Assembly (NCBI GenBank): GCA_029582265.1
Contig: CM055830.1
Location: 25,885,619 to 25,949,618 of the forward strand
DNA from: Zoroaster sp. YZ-2022
Lineage: Eukaryota > Echinodermata > Asteroidea > Forcipulatida > Zoroasteridae
Direction of reading: 5' to 3'
Length of the DNA stretch: 64,000 nucleotides
In this document: positions 56,622 to 64,000 of the stretch, in pieces
How positions within the stretch are numbered: the stretch's first letter is position 1
How the letters are laid out: each line of letters starts with the position of its first letter
Notes under the pieces: model-generated
The model's input: only the letters and a program-made list of their open reading frames with translations
Told to the model about the DNA's origin: nothing
Databases searched by the model: none
Made by a program: the position numbers and the translations under genes

Positions 56622-57121
56622 NNNNNNNNNNNNNNNNNNNNNNNNNNNNNNNNNNNNNNNNNNNNNNNNNNNNNNNNNNNNNNNNNNNNNNNNNNNNNNN
56701 NNNNNNNNNNNNNNNNNNNNNNNNNNNNNNNNNNNNNNNNNNNNNNNNNNNNNNNNNNNNNNNNNNNNNNNNNNNNNNNNNNNNNNNNNNNNNNNNNNNN
56801 NNNNNNNNNNNNNNNNNNNNNNNNNNNNNNNNNNNNNNNNNNNNNNNNNNNNNNNNNNNNNNNNNNNNNNNNNNNNNNNNNNNNNNNNNNNNNNNNNNNN
56901 NNNNNNNNNNNNNNNNNNNNNNNNNNNNNNNNNNNNNNNNNNNNNNNNNNNNNNNNNNNNNNNNNNNNNNNNNNNNNNNNNNNNNNNNNNNNNNNNNNNN
57001 NNNNNNNNNNNNNNNNNNNNNNNNNNNNNNNNNNNNNNNNNNNNNNNNNNNNNNNNNNNNNNNNNNNNNNNNNNNNNNNNNNNNNNNNNNNNNNNNNNNN
57101 NNNNNNNNNNNNNNNNNNNNN
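56622..57121. other. assembly gap, 500 N
   Basis: Exactly 500 N, so the length is probably a placeholder. Frames drawn across it are meaningless. Confidence 1.
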
Positions 57122-57122
57122 T

Positions 57123-57458
57123 CTTCTCCATCGGCTCATCGACCGCCTCCTACCCAACCTCGCTATCAGTTTCGACACCTATTGGACTCTCATTCCCCAT
57201 GCTCAGAGTCGAGACAAAATGGCCGTCCGCCTGGCAAACTTTCTCATTATTAGCTTGAAAAACATAATATATTGGTTATACCGTACGTGCAGTAAATCTG
57301 ACCCTCTCACTGTCTGGCAATACCGCCTCAAAAATAAAATTATCCTTGAACTTAATTACTACACACTTATCAATTCTATCTCATCTGTCCTTGACAAGTG
57401 GTCAATCAATAACACCCTTTTTGTCTACACTACCGGTAAACTGACATGGTTAATTTAA
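57123..57458 (+). pseudogene. LINE ORF2 C-terminal fragment
   Basis: The frame is open from the gap to TAA at 57456. It reads RLIDRLLPNLAISFDTYW, DKMAVRLANFLIISLKNIIY, RLKNKIILELNYYTLIN and LDKWSINNTLF. RLKNKIILE..YY and LDKWSINN are characteristic of the C-terminus of L1/Tx1-type ORF2 as I know it. The rest of the element would lie in or before the gap. No stop occurs in the visible part, so intactness cannot be judged. Confidence 0.6.
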
Positions 57459-57590
57459 TTACAACATAAATACTTTCTAATGATTATAAAAAATATATAT
57501 ACTTGTAAATACTGTCTTCAAGGAGTTTTGAATACATTTTTTCCTTGAAAAGTAAAAGTATTTATTTTTATTTATTTATTTATTCCCTCC
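57459..57590 (+). mobile_element. LINE 3' UTR with end hairpin and ATTT tail
   Basis: TCAAGGA (57518-57524) pairs with TCCTTGA (57542-57548), followed by AAAGTAAAAGTATTTATTT and an ATTT repeat tail. The same end occurs at 57946-58010. Confidence 0.75.
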
Positions 57591-58010
57591 TCCCCAGGTC
57601 ACCGAGGCGTGGTAGTCGCCGCCCCTCCTCGGCGGGACGTGGTGTCTTTTCACCGCCCACCCCGGTGGCCTGACTATTTCCCAACAGGGGCCTACTGACA
57701 GTGGGCACGAGGTGCCCACATCCAGACGCCAGTGGGCCCCACTCCTCCTTCTCCTTCCCCTTCCCTCCCTTCCCTAAGTCCTCACCTTCCCCGCTTAATT
57801 ATTACTGATACATGCTGATTGCTATTTAATGTTTAAATTATTATACTGATTGATTTAATTATAATTCATGTATATTGATCTCATAAATTGACTGTCAAGT
57901 TCTGATTTAATTATAATTCTTTTAATTCTGTATATACTGTATTCTTCAAGGATTTTGAAATAAAGTTTTCCTTGAAAAAAGTAAAAGTATTTATTTATTT
58001 ATTTATTTTT
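57591..58010 (+). mobile_element. second LINE 3' UTR, 5'-truncated, in tandem
   Basis: It starts with a GC-rich block (57595-57760, with CACCGAGGCGTGGTAGTCGC). It ends in the same hairpin (TCAAGGA 57946-57952, TCCTTGA 57969-57975) and the same AAAGTAAAAGTATTTATTT tail as the preceding copy. It holds no coding part. Confidence 0.7.
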
Positions 58011-58697
58011 AGCTGTTTTTAGATATCAAAGACTAAAAATATAATTAAACATATCATGTAGTTATTACATAAATTAAAATTACCATTAGTGCTGGGATGG
58101 TTAAACGAAAAAACAGCACTATTTTAGAAATTTGCTAACCGGCTAACCAAAGCCAATAGTTAAAAAATAAACACCAAACAATTTTGGAAAAAATTACTGA
58201 CCATTTTGTTGTTCTAGACTCTTTTTTTGTTATTAAACAATCATTGTGGGAAGTTTATTGATGCTTTTCGATTAAAAATTGATACACATTATTCCATTTG
58301 CAAAATTCAATTAAATTAAGTTGATACAATAATAAAAAGAAAATAAATAAACAGTAAAAAGAAGATCTGGATCTCTTGCTTCACAATCAAAAGTAATTCA
58401 TTTTGTATTTAAACTGCAGTGCCTGAAAACCTTTTTCACCCGATTTTAAATTCAAGCCACGTTTTTAACAAAATTACATTTACAAAATAATATGCTTGGG
58501 TGTGTCAGAATAATTTTTACCAAAGATGCAATGCTGAGTGTGGACAATGTTCATTTTAAAAAGTCTGCAGTCTTATTTTCATCTCCTGGCTAATCTTAAA
58601 ATCTTCTAATGTGGTCTGTGCTCTGTGCTCTGACCATTTTGTTAAAAGTACGACTGTTCTTTCTGAATAATGGACACTAATATATAAAGTTTTCTAG
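58011..58697. other. non-coding, nothing recognised
   Basis: AT-rich with no gene or repeat structure seen. ATATAAAGTTTTCT near 58682-58695 belongs to the target duplication of the next SINE. Confidence 0.5.
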
Positions 58698-59025
58698 TGG
58701 GGTGCCATGGTCGAGCGGTTTAGTGCATCGTATTTGTGTTCTGATGGCTGAGTCGTCAGAGTGTGTGGGTTCGAAGCCTTGCCACGACCATGGTGCTTGT
58801 GTCCTTGAGCAAGATACTTTACCATAATTGCTGCGAGGGCCGAATTGAACCCAGCCACTAGGGATGTACAAGCTAGTGCATGCTTAGTGCCGGTCCCAAG
58901 CCTGGATAAATGGGAGGGTTGCATCAGGAAGGGCATCCGGCGTAAAACCTATGCCAAATCAAATATGCGGATCATGATCCGCTGTGGCGACCCCTAACGG
59001 GAGCAGCCGAAAGAGGACAACAATA
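58698..59025 (+). mobile_element. tRNA-derived SINE with RTE-like 3' end
   Basis: Box A TGGTCGAGCGG (58708-58718) and box B GGTTCGAAGCC (58768-58778) mark the head. CCTTGAGCAAGATACTTTACC is shared in type with the SINE at 40228. The tail has GGCATCCGGCGTAAAACC and GCTGTGGCGACCCCTAACGG, which I recognise as the 3' end type of RTE-clade LINEs. Flanks ATATAAAGTTTTCT and AATATAGTTTTCT look like a target duplication. Confidence 0.88.
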
Positions 59026-59926
59026 TAATATAGTTTTCTGATTATGAATATTGTTAAGTTCAGTTCATTTTGTTTCATCTTAATTAATATACAATAATAA
59101 TGAAAAACAAGTAGTGACAATAACGATTAAGTGGTGGTGTCCAAAAAAGCAAGCTTGTCGAAAACTTAATAGTGGCAACATTGACTTTAGTGCAATCAAG
59201 TGTTTGTTTTTCAAGTCTTATCACGTACAAACCTCACTTAACTACATGTACACTAGTTTTGCTCTGTTATGTCGTTCAGTAAATTTAATGACATTTGTCA
59301 TATTTAGCGAGAAAGGCTTCTTTCTGCACTAAATGGATACGTGTATTTACATGTAGCAAAGTAAAGTACAGTACAACAGAGTTCGATTTTTTTCAAGTTG
59401 CAACCTCATTATTCCACTCTATTTTACAAACAAATGCCGAAAAGGTAAGACTTACAGATGGAATGTCTTTCTACATCCACAGAATTGTCTGTGTGGCAGT
59501 GTATTGACGCACAAGCTGGCATTTTACTGGCTTTCTTTTTAGACGAGAAAGAACCCGGTTTACGGTATTCATCTGTGTATGTACACTGCATACACAAATG
59601 CAATGTACAGTGTGAACGTTAAAGAATCACAGAAAAAAAACAAAAAAAAAACATTATGGCTCTTAATAAATGTGTTTTGCATAATAAAACAAGATATATT
59701 TTTTTCATAATTGAAGTTGATTCTGTTTATTTTGGAGACTTTTATGCCACTTCACAAGCCACTTCACTTTATTGGCAATTGAGTGATGTAATGCATCACG
59801 TGATACCGTGACGTCAGTTAAAGAACGATTTCCTAGCAATGCACAGCTGTTTGTGTGTGTACGTGTCCGATGCGTATATGTCAAAACTCCAATATATGTG
59901 TATACATATTTTCATCCTAAATTTCC
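59026..59926. other. non-coding, nothing recognised
   Basis: No gene or structured repeat seen. Confidence 0.5.
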
Positions 59927-59932
59927 TTGAAA

Positions 59933-60219
59933 ATATACATCGTGCCTACAAGATGTGTCGTAGCAGGCTGTAGTAATACTCCTAGCGAAGGTGTAAGCCT
60001 CCATAGGTTCCCTAAAAGACGAGGCACTACGAAAAATTTGGGCCACAAAAGTGCTGTTGACGAGGGCAAAATGGTTCGGGCCGTCCCAACCAGCGTGATA
60101 TGTAGCTTATAGCGATCATTTTACCGCTGAAGACTTCGAAACGAGCCTTTATGGGGAATTTGGGATGTCAAAGGCACCCCAGACTCAACGAAAATAAAGA
60201 AGCCTGTGAATCCTTCAAT
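59933..60219 (+). pseudogene. decayed THAP-type zinc-finger domain
   Basis: PTRCVVAGCSNTPSEGVSLH gives the first two Cys of a C2CH THAP finger and the usual SLHRFPK. After a frameshift near 60020, another frame reads RKIWATK and AKWFGPSQP. A stop follows, then SDHFTAEDFETSLYGEFGMS, the CS.HF region in which the His is kept. The start has no ATG. THAP domains bind DNA and occur in P-element-type transposases and host factors; which one this was cannot be told. Confidence 0.65.
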
Positions 60220-60919
60220 CGACAAGCCAAAGTGACGAAGCGATGCTTCGTTAAAACGTGAGAACAGACAAGTAACTAACGTTGAGTCAGATCCGACATG
60301 TCCGATATATGTGTGTACTGTGTGCGCCGCCATGTTGGGTTTTGGACATCGTTAACAATAAATATACGGCGTAATTCACAAATCATACATGAAAAAATAC
60401 ACTATAACGTTAGACTAAAGTAATATATATTATTACAACTTTTAGAAGAATTCGATGACGAAATTCGATGCCGGTCAGCGGCAATAAACACCAACGGTGC
60501 TTTTCTGCGACCTTCGTATTTTGATATTTTGATTTTTTCAACCGAGTTTGGGTCACTAAATGATCGATTTCTTCACAAAGATAGCAGTTTTGGAGAACAA
60601 AAATTACACATTAGATTATTAGTTACTTATTACCTCAGTAAAGTATCACAATTTCATCTGAAGACGATTCAGCCATTTCTATGTTATTTTCCAGCGTGGG
60701 CAATATGAGCGCAGGCATGTGAATGAACGCGTTCCCTGTTGTATATGTAATTGGCTGGCGTCCCCGGAAGCAAGCCTTCTTCTTTACGTGACGTCACACA
60801 TAGAGACGTTCAGGATGCAATGCAAATGACCTCTTTTAGGGGTGTGTTAATTGGCGCCGACATCCTCTTCGGAAAAGCTTCAAATTATAAGTAGCTTGCT
60901 AAAAATCAATGAGCTATTT
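60220..60919. other. non-coding, nothing recognised
   Basis: No recognised feature. Confidence 0.5.
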
Positions 60920-61074
60920 ATTTTCTATCATTAAAAATACCATATTTTAGTATCTTTTAGTACCATATTTTAGTATCTCCAAGAAGAAGGAGAAGAAAAA
61001 GTTTAAAAAAATAAAAAAATAAAAAACCCTGAACAATAACAACAGCTGTTCGCGCTGTCGCACGAACACCTAAT
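60920..61074 (+). mobile_element. Helentron-like element, locus E (right end only)
   Basis: A CCAAGAAGAAGGAGAAG tract is followed by GAACAATAACAACAGC and a hairpin whose right side is CACGAACACC then TAAT. This matches the right ends of copies B and D. The left part is absent; ATACCATATTTTAGTATCT is doubled just upstream. Confidence 0.6.
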
Positions 61075-64000
61075 AATCGAAAAATACTTCGATCTGTAGT
61101 GGAGTAACCTGACTGTAGATGACTGTAACAATAAATGAACACGGGGCACAACTAGAACATAATAATTATTATATAACTCCTTCCCTCAAAAATAGTACAT
61201 GTACTTGCCTGACCACAAATGGAAGTGGTAGCTTTAGTTTGTCAACCAAATCCGTGACGCACACGTAACTTTTGGAGTTTGGAGGTTGGCTTCTGTTTGG
61301 CTTCTGTTTAGAGGTGCTGAACGTATTACCCAGGAGAATAGCCTACAAAAAAGGAGTGGATGTACCGTTGTTTATTTTCATAATGGGATCGCAAACAAAA
61401 GTTCTGAAAAATAGTTAACCCCGATGATATTTTGAGGTCACAGAACAACTACGCGCCCCTTTTTAGGGTATCAATGGGGTCAAATATTTCGCTGTGGGTC
61501 AATACTAACTTCACACTTGGACTCAATTTCAAAAAATGATTTGACATGAGAATAATTTAGTCACGTGTTTGTTTATCGAAGCGCCATGAATGATTTCACA
61601 AAACTTAAAATAAGTCGCTAGTGAATAAGGACATTTTTGCATACAATTCGACAACTCGTACTATCACTAGTATCAGTTCATAAAACGCGCATTCGTATAT
61701 ATATGCACATGTTAGTGCTGCTAGTTACTGGTTAACGTGTACATGGATATGCAGTTATTTGTGAGTGTTCGGTTATCCAAAAACTACTTTTAGAAAATTG
61801 ATGCTACCTTAACATCTAAACATTTAATATAACCGTAAACTTCCAGCATCACTAGCAAACGTTTTTTAGTTTGATGAATACAATACGTGTGACGACATGT
61901 CCCGTAAGTTATGTTGCTTTATGTACATTCGATTGTCATCTAAACATACAAGAAACACGTTCAGAAAATTAGACTCGTTTAATAGTTTATAAAACGTCAT
62001 TTTTGAAGTGTAAGCGATTAATGTTTATTTGTTTATTTTATGTTGTTAAAATTTGGTTCAGTTAACCTATTGTGTTATTTTATTAACACAATACGTATTA
62101 AATCACATTCGTATGCACACGTTAGTGCTGCATCTATTACTTAGTCCATGATCCAGGGGCTGAAATTTCACTTTTTGGTACCATCTCGAGGGACTAATTC
62201 TTATTGTGATTTTTGAGTTGGTATATGTCTACAGTAATTATGATAGCAATTTGTAAGTGGTAGCTTAATGTGGAATTCATGGCCTTTTCTATGACGTGAT
62301 AGATTCCAAGACAATCACATCATTTTACACATTTATACAGTATATGCATGAACCAATATTTTTTTTCATTTCAGCAAACAATTGTTTGCTGTTGTTTATT
62401 ATTGTGTGACTAAATAAAGATGATATCTGATGATATAATGACGTCAAACCTGTGTATTGTGGCCACCTGGATAAAGTGGCCACTTATTTATATTAATACA
62501 TATTAATACATTGCTATACATAAAGTTTTATTATTGCATTTACAAATCTAGAGTGACAGGTGGGGCCATGTTTTCATTCCTTGTTTGATTTATTAGTGCT
62601 TTGTTGCAGCTCCATGTACACAATTAAAGATGTATTGCCCATCTTTTTCGCTATTTTAATATGTATCAAATTGAATTTCTGGTGGGTCCTGTCATAAATT
62701 AATTTTGTAATTTTTTCCCTGTTAAACCAAGCTTGTGACAACTATCTTGCAAAATATCTCATCTCAAAGTATTTGTATTCCTTTCTAATAGGAAATTATC
62801 AGTGTTCCAATGAAAATTTAAAAAAAAAATTTAAGTGAATGTTAATTAAGTCAATAATTATGAATGGCTGTTTGTTGTTGAAAGAAATGTTATACAAAAA
62901 GCCTCAACATTTTGTTTGCCCATCAGGCATGTGCATTGGCATTCTCTGCCACCAACAGGCCTAAACATGTATACATTCTAATTTGTTCCAAAGGGACACC
63001 TTTAAAGGAAATGCGGTTAATGCGTTAATTGAAAAATACATGTGGTGAGTCTGACACAAGTGTGTTACTTTGAATAATAAAATGTATCATAACTAATTTA
63101 CTTTGTACTCTCCTCCCTTTTCTGGATCCTAGAATTGATTTTCATACACTCAAGCGTGCTATATACATACCCCTTCTCATTATGATTTAAATGCACATTT
63201 ACACTATTTTAGTTAACACGAATTGCTTTGAGATTATGCGATCTTGTACATTTACACTTTTATTTGTGGAAACAATTATACATTTGAAAATATTTCATGC
63301 ATAAACGTTAGAAATTATATTTGGTGGATAACAGCTCAGTTAGTAACTACACTTGAGTAATTGGGTCCTTTAAACATAATCAATGGGCATGTACGGTGTA
63401 CTCCATAATGCGAGAAAGTTGGAAATATTTACATGTATAGGTCTATATGTGTATCAGAACAGCAGAGAAATTTGAACAAGTTTCACCAAAGCCAAAAAAG
63501 GTATTCGGAAATGAAACTTAAAATTTAAATGCCACTGGAAAGATATTAAATCTGTAATTGCTCAGCCTATCAATTTCTTCACCAATCGAACTTTCTGAAG
63601 CCTAGGAAAATGCAAATTTAACCAGTCCAGCTATCTCGTGGGATACATGAACACTGCAAGTCTATCTATTTTAAAACAACCTTTCATAAACCATTTACTC
63701 TGCTCCCTTCTTTTTCTTGTTTGTTTAAAATTAATGTAAGCCATGTTACTTTTGGTAAATTTATTAATCAAAAAATGTAAAAACAAACATTTGAAAGTTT
63801 TAGCTCATTTCATTTTGGCGTTAACGCGAAAATAGGCAAAATAGTGTCAATGCATTCAACATAATATTTCTATTTTCAGATGATAGATAGACATTTGTTT
63901 CTGGCAAAAATAATACTGAACTATCTTTAGACAGAAATACTTCAAGGGATTTTTGATACCAGCATCAACTGTACACCAAATTTCATGTTAATCTGCGACC
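61075..64000. other. non-coding, nothing recognised
   Basis: No domain, RNA or array. CATTCGTATGCACACGTTAG (62108) is a diverged repeat of a segment at about 61692-61713. Short frames are not supported. Confidence 0.5.

Noticed and set aside
56604..57253. Frames of 175-214 codons across the gap
   Set aside because: They consist of N and cannot be interpreted.

Overview
The window is eukaryotic genomic DNA from a metazoan, most likely a marine invertebrate such as an echinoderm, hemichordate or mollusc. I cannot fix the phylum from sequence alone. Reasons: AT-rich, gene-poor DNA with intron-type splice signals, L1/Tx1-type and other non-LTR retrotransposons, a Penelope-like remnant, tRNA-derived SINEs, many inverted-repeat DNA elements, a Death-domain exon and a large P-loop GTPase gene. 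There is no bacterial-style gene organisation. One assembly gap of 500 N lies at 56622-57121.

Layout. 1-4.0 kb is non-coding with one 699-bp inverted-repeat element and a perfect palindrome. 4.0-15.0 kb is a composite of three broken L1/Tx1-type fragments: a + strand copy (4293-8660), then two minus-strand copies fused in frame near 9505. The larger minus copy is split by a 1796-bp hAT-type element with a perfect 8-bp target duplication. 15-25 kb holds a truncated LTR retroelement 5' end and a series of non-autonomous inverted-repeat elements, two of them (23566-24387 and 24401-25029) almost touching. A Death-domain exon follows at 25086-25357.

27-40 kb holds a Penelope-like endonuclease remnant, a decayed copy (28690-30330) and an intact copy (38001-39755) of one P-loop GTPase gene, and two loci of a Helentron/DINE-like family with a 149-bp tandem core. 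40-64 kb is mostly non-coding, with SINEs, LINE 3' fragments, an L1-type ORF1 remnant, further copies of the Helentron-like family, a tandem array of tRNA-like units and a decayed THAP domain.

Only two loci look like possible host genes: the GTPase (584 codons, open) and the Death-domain exon. Everything else recognised as coding is retrotransposon or transposon debris. The best candidates for closer study are the Helentron-like family, with covarying hairpins at both ends and one copy nested inside another; the in-frame L1 chimera; a hammerhead-ribozyme-like core at 46868-46898; the tRNA-like tandem array at 54021-54400; and a 650-bp element whose internal repeat hairpin shows a compensatory base change.
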